The position numbers were made by a program, and so were the translations under genes. From Alphaproteobacteria bacterium (GTDB taxonomy: Bacteria; Pseudomonadota; Alphaproteobacteria; Caulobacterales; Caulobacteraceae): a stretch of DNA of 64,000 nucleotides. Below, piece after piece: positions 20,610-29,770 of this stretch (the first letter of the stretch is position 1; each line of letters begins with the position of its first letter). The notes under the pieces were generated by a model, which worked only from the letters and a program-made list of their open reading frames with translations, made no database searches and had not been told where the DNA came from. The DNA is taken from positions 62,001 to 126,000 of the forward strand of contig JAHJOO010000038.1 in assembly GCA_018820275.1 (NCBI GenBank). The letters run 5' to 3'.

Positions 20610-20658
20610 CCTATGGCGGGCCGCTTGAGGGCGCGACCGTCTGTTCCGGATTCAAATT

Positions 20659-20670
20659 GACACCGGTTTC
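20659..20670. promoter_or_regulatory. candidate LacI-family-type operator between divergent pectate lyase and hydratase/TRAP genes
   Basis: GACACCGGTTTC: ACCGGT core with 10 of 12 positions symmetric. Confidence 0.35.
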
Positions 20671-20707
20671 CTTCGTGCGCAATGTCGGATCAACATGGGG
20701 AGGATGC

Positions 20708-21511
20708 GTGGCTCACGCGCACGACAATTCAAGCGTTTCGCCGGTCGCCCGCGCCTTCGTGGAGGCGCGTGAGCGCGGCCGCCCCCTGCCGGTCTGGCCC
20801 GGATCCGAGCCCGACAGCCTGGCCGCCGCCTATGCCGTGCAGGACGACGCCATCGCCCTGTGGTCCGACCGCATTGCGGGATGGAAGCTGGGGCGCGTGC
20901 CGCCGCCGTGGGACGCGCGCTTCGGGGCCGGCCGGCTGGCGGGGCCGATCTTCGCCGCCCAGGTGCGCGAGGCCGCGGAGGCGACCTTTCCTGTGATCGT
21001 CGGCGGATTCGCCGCGGTCGAGGCCGAGTACGTGCTGGTCATGGGCGCCGACGCCCCCGACGGGGACGGCTGGACCGCGGAGACCGTTGCCGATCTGGTG
21101 GCCGACGCCCGGATCGGGATCGAGATCGCGGGCAGTCCCTTTCCCGGCATCAACGACCACGGCCCGGCCGTCACCGCCTCCGACTTCGGCAACAATCAGG
21201 GCCTGATCCTGGGGCCGTCCATCCCCGACTGGCGGGACCGGCTGAACGGGCTGACCTGCCGCATGGAGATCGACGGCGGCGAGGTCGGGCGCGGGGGGGC
21301 CGCCATGGTGCCGGGAGGTCCGCTGGATTCCCTGGCCTTCCTGCTGAACCTTCTGCACACGCGGGGACGGGTGCTGGAGGCGGGGCAACTGGTGTCGACC
21401 GGGGCGGCCACCGGCGTGCACCGGATCTACGCGGGGCAGGCCTGCCTGGCCGATTTCGGGCCCGACGGAAGTCTTGCGGCGCGGGCCGTGGCGTGGGGGA
21501 CGGACGGATGA
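20708..21511 (+). CDS. 2-keto-4-pentenoate hydratase / MhpD-like family protein
   Basis: GTG start after GGGGAGG; SLAAAYAVQDDAIALWSDRIAGWKLGRV...LAGPIFAAQV...EAEYVLVMG...GIEIAGSPF. Confidence 0.75.
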   Translation: MAHAHDNSSVSPVARAFVEARERGRPLPVWPGSEPDSLAAAYAVQDDAIALWSDRIAGWKLGRVPPPWDARFGAGRLAGPIFAAQVREAAEATFPVIVGGFAAVEAEYVLVMGADAPDGDGWTAETVADLVADARIGIEIAGSPFPGINDHGPAVTASDFGNNQGLILGPSIPDWRDRLNGLTCRMEIDGGEVGRGGAAMVPGGPLDSLAFLLNLLHTRGRVLEAGQLVSTGAATGVHRIYAGQACLADFGPDGSLAARAVAWGTDG

Positions 21512-22509
21512 CGGCGACGCGGCGCGGACTGGCTTTCGGAGCCCTTGGACTGGGCGGGCTGGCGGTGTCGGGATGCGCCCCGACGGCGCGGGCGGGCGCC
21601 GCGACCGAGTTCAAATGCGTCGACGTGCATCCCGCCGACTATCCCACCGTCGCGGCGGTGAAATGGATGGGCGAGGAGCTGTCGCGCCTGACCGACGGCC
21701 GTCTGGGCGTGCGCCAGTTTCCCGCGGGCCAGCTGGGCACCGAGGACGACTCCATCGGCCTGACCCGCTTTCAGGCGGTGGACGTGTGCCGGGTGGCGGT
21801 GGCGGCGCTGAACAACGCCTTTCCCGAGACGCGCATTCTGGCCCTGCCCTACGTCTTCCGCTCGGTGGCCCATGTGCGCGCCGTGGTCGACGGGCCGATC
21901 GGCACCGACCTGCTGAACGTTTTCGAGGGCCGCGGGCTTGTGGGGCTGGCCTATTACGACGCCGCGCCGCGCAGCTTCTACAACGTCCGCCGGCCGGTGG
22001 CCGAGCCGGGGCAGTTGAAGGGCCTGAAGATCCGGGCCCCGCAGTCGGACATCTTTCTGGAATCGATCCGGGCCATGGGGGCCAATCCGACGCCGCTGAC
22101 GTTCGGGGCGGTGTTCTCGTCGCTGCAGACGCACCTGATCGACGGGGCGGAAAACAACTGGCCCAGCTACCAGTCCAGCCGCCAGTTCGAGGTGGCCCGC
22201 CACTGGAGCGACACCCAGCACTCGTTCTCGCCCGACGCCCTACTGATGTCGAAGGCCAGTCTGGAGCGGCTGACGCCCGCCGACCGCGATCTGGTGCGCG
22301 ACATCGCGCGGCGGTCGGTGCAGGTCATGCGCCCCCTCTGGGACGCGCGCGAGACCGAGGCGAAGGCGAAGGTGATCGCGGCGGGCACGGTGGTGACCGA
22401 GGTCGACCGCGACGCGTTCGCCGCCTCGGTGAAACCCGTGCTCGACAAGTATCTGGCCGATCCGGGACTGGACCGGCTGCACGACCTTGTGACGACGACG
22501 GCCGGATAA
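21508..22509 (+). CDS. TRAP transporter substrate-binding protein (DctP family)
   Basis: VKWMGEELSRLTDGRLGVRQFPAGQLGTEDDSIGLTRFQAVDVCRVAVAALNNAFPETRILALPYVFRS...GAENNWPSYQSSRQFEVARHWS. Confidence 0.92.
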   Translation: MTATRRGLAFGALGLGGLAVSGCAPTARAGAATEFKCVDVHPADYPTVAAVKWMGEELSRLTDGRLGVRQFPAGQLGTEDDSIGLTRFQAVDVCRVAVAALNNAFPETRILALPYVFRSVAHVRAVVDGPIGTDLLNVFEGRGLVGLAYYDAAPRSFYNVRRPVAEPGQLKGLKIRAPQSDIFLESIRAMGANPTPLTFGAVFSSLQTHLIDGAENNWPSYQSSRQFEVARHWSDTQHSFSPDALLMSKASLERLTPADRDLVRDIARRSVQVMRPLWDARETEAKAKVIAAGTVVTEVDRDAFAASVKPVLDKYLADPGLDRLHDLVTTTAG

Positions 22510-22546
22510 GGCCGCGAACAGAAACGGCTTGAAGAGGGAGGAGCCC

Positions 22547-23047
22547 ATGAGCGATCCGACGCCCGCGCGCCGACGCGCGCTGGACGGGCTGGCGGCCCTG
22601 ACGCTGGGCACCGCAGGCGCCTGCTTGGTCGGCATGGCCCTGGTGCAGGCGTGGCAGGTGTTCGCCCGCTATGTCCTGAACGACAGCCCGGGCTGGACCG
22701 AGCCCGTGGCCCTGCTGCTGATGGGGCTGGCGGTGATGCTGGGCGCGGCCGTCGGGGTGCGGCGCGAGAGCCATTTTGCCTTCGAGGGGCTGCGCGACGC
22801 CCTGCCCGGGCCGATCCGGGCGGCGGCGACGGCGCTGGCGCGGCTGATCGCGCTCGCAGCCGGTCTGGGCCTGCTGGGCTACGGTGCCTGGCTGATGATC
22901 GACGACTGGGGCGTGGCCATGGCGGGGGCCCCCCTGCCCTCGGGCCTGAAGTTTCTCGGGCTGGCGGTCGGCGGGGGGCTGATCTCCCTGTTCGCGCTGG
23001 AGCGGTTGCTGACCGGCGATTTCGTCGACCCGCAGGCGGAGGACTGA
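22547..23047 (+). CDS. TRAP transporter small permease (DctQ family)
   Basis: WQVFARYVLNDSPGWTEPVALLLMGLAVMLGAAVGVRRESHFAFEGLRDALP; SD GAGGGAGGA. Confidence 0.9.
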   Translation: MSDPTPARRRALDGLAALTLGTAGACLVGMALVQAWQVFARYVLNDSPGWTEPVALLLMGLAVMLGAAVGVRRESHFAFEGLRDALPGPIRAAATALARLIALAAGLGLLGYGAWLMIDDWGVAMAGAPLPSGLKFLGLAVGGGLISLFALERLLTGDFVDPQAED

Positions 23048-23051
23048 ACCG

Positions 23052-24332
23052 ATGGAATACGTGATCCTGTTCGGCGTCCTGTTCGGCCTGCTGGCGATCG
23101 GCGTGCCGGTGGCCTTCTGCCTGCTGGCCTCGACGCTGGCGACGGTGCTGTACCTGCTGCTGCCGCCCGTGGTGGTGTTCCAGCAGATGGGCTCGGACAT
23201 GGGCTCGGTCGCCCTGCTGGCCATCCCCCTGTTCATCTTCACCGGCGAGCTGATGATGAAGGGCGGGCTGGCGGACCGGATGATCGCCCTGGCCGCCTCC
23301 ATGGTCGGCCACGTGCGCGGCGGTCTGGGCCAGGTGACGGTGGTCGGCTCGACCCTGTTCGGCGGGGTCTCGGGCAGCGCCATCGCCGACGTCTCGGCCA
23401 TCGGTGGCACCATGATCCCGCAGATGCAGAAGCGGGGCTATCAGTCCGACTATGCGGTCAACGTGACCATTTCGGCGGCGCTGGTGGCCCTGCTGGTGCC
23501 CCCGTCGCACAACATGATCCTGTACTCGGCCGCGGCCGGGGGCGGGGTGTCGATCTCCGACCTGTTCGCCGCGGGGATCATCCCGGCGCTGACGCTGGCC
23601 GCGGCGCTGATGGTCACCGCCTACGTCGTGGCGCGCCGCAGGGGCTATGCGGCCGAGGCCTTCCCCGGCTTCGGCGTGGTCGCGACGCGGTTCGTGGCGG
23701 CGGTCCCGGGGCTGCTGCTGGTGCTGATCATCTTCGGCGGCATCCGCGCGGGCATCTTCACGGCGGTCGAAAGCGCCTCGATCGCGGCGGTCTACGCCGC
23801 CGTCATCACGGGCATCGTCTATCGTCACCTGTCCTGGGACGGCTTCAAGTCGGCCTGCACCGGCGCGGCGCGGACGGCGGGCGCGGTGCTGTTCATCATC
23901 GGCACGGCCGGCGCCTTCGGCTGGCTGATGGCCTATCTGCAGATCCCCGGCCAGATGGTCGGCCTGCTGCAGACCCTGACCGACAACCCCATCCTGATCC
24001 TGCTGATGATCAACGTGGTGCTGCTGATCCTGGGCACCTTCATGGACATGGCGCCGCTGATCATCATCTGCACCCCGATCTTCCTGCCGGTGGCCAAGGC
24101 CTTCGGCGTGGACCCGGTGCAGTTCGGAGTGATCCTGCTGCTGAACTGCGGCATCGGCCTGATCACGCCGCCGGTGGGGTCGGTGCTGTTCGTCGGCTCG
24201 GCCATCGCGCGCGTGCCGATGACCCAGGCGCTGAAGACCATCTGGCCGTTCTGGCTGGCCTGCGCGGGCGTGCTGACGCTGGTGACCTTCGTGCCGGCGC
24301 TGAGCCTCTGGCTGCCCGCCCTGCTGAAATAG
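23052..24332 (+). CDS. TRAP transporter large permease (DctM family)
   Basis: GVPVAFCLLAST...AIPLFIFTGELMMKGGLADRMIALAASMVGHVRGGLGQVTVVGSTLFGGVSGSAIADVSAIGGTMIPQM. Confidence 0.95.
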   Translation: MEYVILFGVLFGLLAIGVPVAFCLLASTLATVLYLLLPPVVVFQQMGSDMGSVALLAIPLFIFTGELMMKGGLADRMIALAASMVGHVRGGLGQVTVVGSTLFGGVSGSAIADVSAIGGTMIPQMQKRGYQSDYAVNVTISAALVALLVPPSHNMILYSAAAGGGVSISDLFAAGIIPALTLAAALMVTAYVVARRRGYAAEAFPGFGVVATRFVAAVPGLLLVLIIFGGIRAGIFTAVESASIAAVYAAVITGIVYRHLSWDGFKSACTGAARTAGAVLFIIGTAGAFGWLMAYLQIPGQMVGLLQTLTDNPILILLMINVVLLILGTFMDMAPLIIICTPIFLPVAKAFGVDPVQFGVILLLNCGIGLITPPVGSVLFVGSAIARVPMTQALKTIWPFWLACAGVLTLVTFVPALSLWLPALLK

Positions 24333-24333
24333 A

Positions 24334-24999
24334 TCAGGCTGCGTCTTTCGGGCCGTAGCGCAGGCGGGCGAGGAAGTCGGTGGCGGCGCGCAGGGGCGAG
24401 TAGAAGTCCTTGCCCGCCTTCCACTTCTCGAAGGCCATGACGTTCTCGATGCGGGCGGCCACGAAGGCGTCGGCGGCCTCCTTGCCGTCGAACAGGCGCA
24501 GGGTCATGGCCGGGATCAGGATGCCCGACAGGATGGTGCGCTTGGACTGGAGGTTCCAGTCGGTCGCCGTGTCGCCGGCCCAGCGCCAGATGCGGTCGGC
24601 CGTGGCCCAGGTCAGGGACAGGGCCAGGTCGGCGTTGGTCGGCAGGGCCATGAAGCCGGCGACGCGCTTCTCGGCCTCGGCCCCCGCGGCCGAGGCCTCC
24701 AGCCGGGCCGAGACGCCGCGGGCGATGCGCTCGCGGATCTTCAGCGCGGTCGGGTCGACGTCGGCCAGCGATTCGAAGGCCGCGTCGTCGTTGCGGCGCC
24801 ACAGCAGGGCCGCCAGGTCCCGCGGCCCGTTGGGCAGCAGCAGTTCGCGGTCGCCGTCCGACAGGCCGCAGGCGGCGCAGGCGGCCGCCACCATGCGACC
24901 GTTCCAGCCCATGACGGGCGCGCGGTCCAGGGCGGCGTCCAGCACCGTCTGCTCCATGCGGGAGGCCCAGTCGTCGGTTGCGTCGCCCGTTTCGGTCAT
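24334..24999 (-). CDS. COQ9-family protein (ubiquinone biosynthesis associated)
   Basis: 221 aa; W...[11 protein letters not shown]...[30 protein letters not shown]...TLRLFDG. Confidence 0.8.
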   Translation of the reverse strand: MTETGDATDDWASRMEQTVLDAALDRAPVMGWNGRMVAAACAACGLSDGDRELLLPNGPRDLAALLWRRNDDAAFESLADVDPTALKIRERIARGVSARLEASAAGAEAEKRVAGFMALPTNADLALSLTWATADRIWRWAGDTATDWNLQSKRTILSGILIPAMTLRLFDGKEAADAFVAARIENVMAFEKWKAGKDFYSPLRAATDFLARLRYGPKDAA

Positions 25000-25187
25000 G
25001 GCGGCATGATAGGCCCCGAAAAAGGGCCGCGCGAGCCCTCGGAAGGCGGCGCGACGATCTGGACAGGCCGCGGCGGCTCGTGTATCAGCCCGCCTTCATC
25101 CGCGGACCCGGTCTGACGGAGAACGATTTCGTTTTGTCTGCCCGTCTCCCTCACAGGACGCGGCGGGCGGCCAAAGGAGAGTTTCAC

Positions 25188-25430
25188 CTGGTTCAGATTT
25201 TCGTCCGCGACAACAACGTCGATCAGGCGCTGAAAGCCCTGAAGAAGAAGATGCAGCGCGAAGGCAGCTTCCGTGAAATGAAGCGCCACGTGCACTACGA
25301 GAAGCCCTCGGAGAAGCGCGCCCGCCAGAAGGCCGAGGCCGTGCGCCGCGCCCGCAAGCTGGCCCGCAAGCGCGCCCAGCGCGAAGGCCTGCTGCCCGCG
25401 CCGAAGCCGCGCGTGCCCGGCGGCCGCTGA
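25188..25430 (+). CDS. rpsU: 30S ribosomal protein bS21, apparent CTG start
   Basis: (M)[69 protein letters not shown] at 25188 follows AAAGGAGAG at SD spacing. Confidence 0.9.
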   Translation: MVQIFVRDNNVDQALKALKKKMQREGSFREMKRHVHYEKPSEKRARQKAEAVRRARKLARKRAQREGLLPAPKPRVPGGR

Positions 25431-25459
25431 TCCGCTGATCGGCAATCCAGATTGAAGAG

Positions 25460-25490
25460 CCGCCCCGGCAAGCCGGGGCGGTTTTTCTTT
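25460..25490 (+). terminator. Rho-independent terminator of rpsU
   Basis: ccgccccggc-aa-gccggggcgg followed by tttttcttt: perfect 10-bp inverted repeat plus T tract. Confidence 0.92.
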
Positions 25491-25491
25491 G

Positions 25492-27378
25492 TCAGTACAG
25501 CGTGCGGAACCGCAGCGTGCCCGCGATGGCCTTCAGCGCGTCGAGCGCGCGCGGGTCATAGTCGCGGTCGACGTCGACGATGACGTAGCCGGTGCGCTCG
25601 TCAGTCTTCAGGTGCTGGCCCAGAACGTTGAGGCCGGCGGAGGCCAGGGCGCTGTTCAGCTCCGCCAGGACGCCCGGCTGGTTGCGGTGGATGTGCAGCA
25701 GGCGATGTGCCTCGGCCACGTCGGACAGCTGGACGTTGGGCAGGTTGACGCTGAAGGTGGTGTCGCCGCGGTTCAGATAGCCCAGCAGGCGCTCGGCCGC
25801 GAACTCGCCGATGGCCTCCTGCGCCTCCTCGGTGGAGCCGCCGATGTGCGGCGTCAGGACCACGTTGGGCAGGCCCATCAGCGGGCTGTCGAAGGGGTCG
25901 TCGTTGGTGCGGGGCTCCTGAGGGAACACATCCAGCGCGGCGCCGCCGATGCGGCCTGATCCGATCGCCTGGGCCAGGGCGCCGACGTCGACGACGTGGC
26001 CGCGCGACAGGTTCAGCAGTAGGGCACCGGGCTTCATGGCCGACAGCTCCCGCGCGCCGATCAGATCGGCGTTCGAGGACCGGCCGTCGACGTGCAGGCT
26101 GACCACGTCGGCCTCGGCCAGCACGGCCTCCAGCGACGGCAGGCGGCGCGCATTGCCCAGCGCCAGCCGCTCGGTCAGGTCATGGAAGACCACGCGCATG
26201 CCGATGGCCTCGGCCACCACCGACAGCTGGCTGCCGATGGCACCGTAGCCGATCAGGCCCAGGGTCTTGCCGCGCACCTCGCGCGCGCCGGCGGCCGACT
26301 TGATCCACTGGCCGCGGTGCATGGCGGCGGACTTGTCCGACACGCCCCGCATCAGAGTGACGATCATGCCGATGGCCAGCTCGACCACGGAGCGGGTGTT
26401 GGAATGCGGGGCGTTGAAGACGGCGACGCCGCGGTCGGCGGCCGCCTCAAGATCGATCTGGTTGGTGCCGATGCAGAAGGCGGCAACGGCCATCAGCCGG
26501 TCGGCGGCGTCCAGCACGCGGGCGCTGACCTCGGTCTTGGAGCGGACGCCGAGGACGTGCACGCCCTTCAGCCGCGCGATCAGCTCGTCCTCGTCCAGCG
26601 CCCCCTTCACGGTCTCGACCGTGTAGCCCGCGGCCTGGAACCGCTGGACCGCGGCGGGGTGGACGTTCTCCAGCAGCAGGATGCGGATGCGGCTGCGGGG
26701 ATAGGACCAGCGGCCGGCGAGACCCTCGGCGTGCAGGACCTCGTCCAGGGTGGCGGCCTCGCTGTCGGCGGCGGCCACGACGCGCTCGCGGCGGACGATC
26801 TCGGTGAAGGCGACGAAGCGGTCGGCGGCGCCGGCCAGCCGGACCTCCGCGTCGGTCCAGCCGTCGCCGATCATGACCACCGGGCCGGTCAGGTTCAGGG
26901 CGCGGATCGCGGCGGCCTTGCCCTGCGGCAGAAGGATGGGATTGGACCGGACGCCCGTGACCCGGCCGGCCTCGTCGTAGGTCAGGTCGTTGGCCAGGAC
27001 GCGATCGGCGGGCACGCCCAGCAGATCAGCGACGGGGGCGATGACCTCGCGAAACCCCCCGGAGACGATCACCAGCCGGTCGGCGTGGCGGCGCAGGGTC
27101 TCGAGATTTCGGGCCACGGACGGCGCGAGGCGCGACGGGGCGCGGGCGGCCAGCGCCTGCACGTGCTCCCGCGTGACGGGCAGCAGGGCCAGCCGCTGCG
27201 TCAACGCCTCGGCGAAGTCGATCCGGCCGGCCATGGCCGCGTCGGTCAGCTCGGCGACCTGCGCGCGTCGCTCGGCGGCGTCGCTCGCGTCCGCCAGCGA
27301 CAGCTCCGCCAGCGCTTCCAGGGTCTCGAAGTCCACAAGCGTGGAATCGAAGTCGAAAATCAGGGTCGGGGCGGCCAT
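25492..27378 (-). CDS. fused HAD phosphoserine-phosphatase-like domain plus D-3-phosphoglycerate dehydrogenase with C-terminal ACT-like region
   Basis: 628 aa single ORF: MAAPTLIFDFDSTLVDFETLEAL...IVSGGFREVI...MIGDGWTDAEVRLAG (HAD) then ILLLENVHPAAVQRFQAAGYTVETVKGALDEDELI...GYGAIGSQLSVVAEAIGM...LTPHIGGSTEEAQEAIG (PGDH). Confidence 0.93.
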   Translation of the reverse strand: MAAPTLIFDFDSTLVDFETLEALAELSLADASDAAERRAQVAELTDAAMAGRIDFAEALTQRLALLPVTREHVQALAARAPSRLAPSVARNLETLRRHADRLVIVSGGFREVIAPVADLLGVPADRVLANDLTYDEAGRVTGVRSNPILLPQGKAAAIRALNLTGPVVMIGDGWTDAEVRLAGAADRFVAFTEIVRRERVVAAADSEAATLDEVLHAEGLAGRWSYPRSRIRILLLENVHPAAVQRFQAAGYTVETVKGALDEDELIARLKGVHVLGVRSKTEVSARVLDAADRLMAVAAFCIGTNQIDLEAAADRGVAVFNAPHSNTRSVVELAIGMIVTLMRGVSDKSAAMHRGQWIKSAAGAREVRGKTLGLIGYGAIGSQLSVVAEAIGMRVVFHDLTERLALGNARRLPSLEAVLAEADVVSLHVDGRSSNADLIGARELSAMKPGALLLNLSRGHVVDVGALAQAIGSGRIGGAALDVFPQEPRTNDDPFDSPLMGLPNVVLTPHIGGSTEEAQEAIGEFAAERLLGYLNRGDTTFSVNLPNVQLSDVAEAHRLLHIHRNQPGVLAELNSALASAGLNVLGQHLKTDERTGYVIVDVDRDYDPRALDALKAIAGTLRFRTLY

Positions 27379-27420
27379 GCCGGGACCCTGACCGACCTTC
27401 GCAGTTGCAGCAAGCCGCGT

Positions 27421-28722
27421 TCAGCGCCGGTCCTGAAAATGCTTCAGCGCCGCGGCGCCGACGGCGGCGGCGATGGTCGCGATGGCCGCGGCGGCGGCAC
27501 CTTCCTGGGCGTGATCGCGGGCGTAGCCGACGGCGCGGTGCCGCGAGTCGCGCCCGATCAGACGCCCCGACAGCTCGCCGACCCGGTCCCAACCGTCCTG
27601 GGCATGGTCCCTGACGTCGCGCAGACGGTCGCCCGCGCGCAGACGCGACCACAGGCGAGAGGGGCGCACGCGCTCGCGGAGGCGCTCGTAGCGCGTCGGG
27701 CCGCTGCGCTGGTTCAGAAGCAGGGTCGCCAGACCGATCCCCGCCAGCACGGCGACGACGCCGGCCGCCACGCCCGGGTGTTTGCGGATCTCCGCCAGAG
27801 CGCTGAAATTCCTGACCATGGGATAGTGCACCTCTTCCTCCAGACCGTCGTCGGCGGGATCCCAGAGGCCGTCCTCGTAAGGGTGATACTCGCCCCGCTT
27901 GTCGCGCATGAGCATCGGAGCGAACCGGGCGAACAGAGGTTCCGCGATGCCGGGCAGGGCCGAATAGAAGGAGGCGATGATGCGCCCGCCCCCGCCGACC
28001 GTGATCTCGCGGATCGGATGGGTGGCGCACCAGAGAATCGTGTCGGCGACCACCGGCGTCGCATAGACCGGCTGGGGGTTATGTACGGCGTGGCCGGTGA
28101 GGTTGCGGGCGTGCTTGTTATAGGGCGTGTCGATCGCGGCCGGTTTGACGAGGCTGAGCGCCACCGGCGCGTCCTCGCGCATCAGCTCCATGCGCAGGGC
28201 GTTGCTGAATCCCTTCACCGCGTGTTTCGACGCCGAATAGACGCCCTGCACCGGGATGGGGGCGTCGGCCAGGGTCGAGCCGACGTTGACGATGGTGCCG
28301 CCGTCGGGCCGTTCACGCAGGTGCTCCGCCGCGATCAGGGAGCCGTTCACCACGCCCCAGTAGTTGGTCTCGAACAGCCGGCGCTGGTCCTCGAGCGTGA
28401 CCTCGCGGATGGCGCCGAAGATCGAGATGCCCGCGTTGTTCACCCAGGTGTCGAAGCCGCCGAACAGGCGGCGCGCCTTGTCGGCCGCCTCGGCGAGGGC
28501 CCCGTGTTCGGCCACGTCCGCCACCGCATAGCCGACGCGCGCGCCCTTGGCCTGCAGCTCCTCCGTCAGTTTCGCCAGGTCGTTTTCCCCGCGCGCGATC
28601 AGAAACACGCAGGCGCCCGCCGCCGCCGCCTTGCGCGCGGTCGCCAGACCGATGCCCGAGGTGGCACCGGTGATGACGATGGACTGCTCGCTCAGGGGCT
28701 TGAGGACGGGCTTGCGGGCCAT
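27421..28722 (-). CDS. SDR-family oxidoreductase with C-terminal hydrophobic extension
   Basis: VITGATSGIGLATARKAAAAGA, NNAGIS, YSASKHAVKGFSNALRMEL; about 130 aa beyond the SDR fold with hydrophobic segments. Confidence 0.85.
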   Translation of the reverse strand: MARKPVLKPLSEQSIVITGATSGIGLATARKAAAAGACVFLIARGENDLAKLTEELQAKGARVGYAVADVAEHGALAEAADKARRLFGGFDTWVNNAGISIFGAIREVTLEDQRRLFETNYWGVVNGSLIAAEHLRERPDGGTIVNVGSTLADAPIPVQGVYSASKHAVKGFSNALRMELMREDAPVALSLVKPAAIDTPYNKHARNLTGHAVHNPQPVYATPVVADTILWCATHPIREITVGGGGRIIASFYSALPGIAEPLFARFAPMLMRDKRGEYHPYEDGLWDPADDGLEEEVHYPMVRNFSALAEIRKHPGVAAGVVAVLAGIGLATLLLNQRSGPTRYERLRERVRPSRLWSRLRAGDRLRDVRDHAQDGWDRVGELSGRLIGRDSRHRAVGYARDHAQEGAAAAAIATIAAAVGAAALKHFQDRR

Positions 28723-28864
28723 GCGGCGCTCCTGGTTTCGGGGGATGTTCTCGAGAACGGGCGGCCGGCCGTCGCGTTCCCAGCTTGGCCGTAGCATCCG
28801 GGCTTGGATTGCGCCAAGCGCACGCCTATCTGGCCCCTTTCCCGATCGCTCGCCGGAGACCGAC

Positions 28865-29770
28865 TTGACCGACGCCGCCCCGCCCCTCGACGACCTGGCC
28901 GCCGCCTTCCAGATCGAGGGCTGGCCGGTGCGCGGGCGGATCGTGCGCCTGGGCGCGGCGATCCACGAGGTCCTGTCGGCGCACGACTATCCCGAGGCCG
29001 TGGCTGCCCTGCTGGGCGAGGCCTGCGTGCTGGCCGCGCTGGTCGGCTCCAGCCTGAAGTTCGACGGCCGGCTGCTGGTGCAGGCGCAGGGCGACGGGCC
29101 GGTACGCTACCTCGTCGCCGACTACGGCACCGACGGCACGCTGCGGGGCTTCTGCCGGTTCGACCCGGAGGAGGTGGCGGCGGCGTCGCAGGGCTTCGCC
29201 CGACCGGGGGCCCAGACCCTGCTGGGCAAGGGCGTGCTGATCATGACGCTGGATCGCGGCCCGGACTTCGAGCGCACCCAGGGCATCACGCCGATCGAGG
29301 GCGAGAGCCTGAGCCTGTGCGCCGAGCATTTCTTCGAACAGTCCGAGCAGGTGCCGACCAAGGTGCGGCTGGCGATCGGCTCGGTCGACGCCGGCGAGGG
29401 GCCGCGCTGGCGCGCCGGGGGGGCCCTGATCCAGGTGATCGCGGCCGACGACGCCCGGGGCGACACCGCCGAGGTGTGGGAGCGCAGCCGCGCCCTGTTC
29501 GCCACCCTGGCCGACGACGAACTGCTGGACCCCACGATCACGCCGGAGGTCCTGCTGTTCCGCCTGTTCCATGAGGACGGGGTGCGGCTGGAGGGCCCCC
29601 GGGCCCTGCGCGCCCAGTGCCGCTGCTCCCAGGACCGGATCGAGGCCATGCTGGCCAGCTTCAGCCCCGCCGAACGCGCCGACATGGTCGAGGACGACGG
29701 CCGGATCCACGTGAAGTGCGAGTATTGCGGCCGGAACTATGAGCTGGACGCGGAGGCTCAGCCCGCCTGA
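28865..29770 (+). CDS. hslO: redox-regulated chaperone Hsp33
   Basis: TTG start; GSSLKFDGRLLVQAQGDGPVRYLVADYGTDGTLRGFCRFD; C-terminal CRC...CEYC zinc ligands. Confidence 0.92.
   Translation: MTDAAPPLDDLAAAFQIEGWPVRGRIVRLGAAIHEVLSAHDYPEAVAALLGEACVLAALVGSSLKFDGRLLVQAQGDGPVRYLVADYGTDGTLRGFCRFDPEEVAAASQGFARPGAQTLLGKGVLIMTLDRGPDFERTQGITPIEGESLSLCAEHFFEQSEQVPTKVRLAIGSVDAGEGPRWRAGGALIQVIAADDARGDTAEVWERSRALFATLADDELLDPTITPEVLLFRLFHEDGVRLEGPRALRAQCRCSQDRIEAMLASFSPAERADMVEDDGRIHVKCEYCGRNYELDAEAQPA

Noticed and set aside
26092-28794. 900-aa plus-strand ORF
   Set aside because: Antisense to the SerB-SerA fusion and SDR genes; composition (G/Q/H/R-rich) is a shadow of opposite-strand codon bias.
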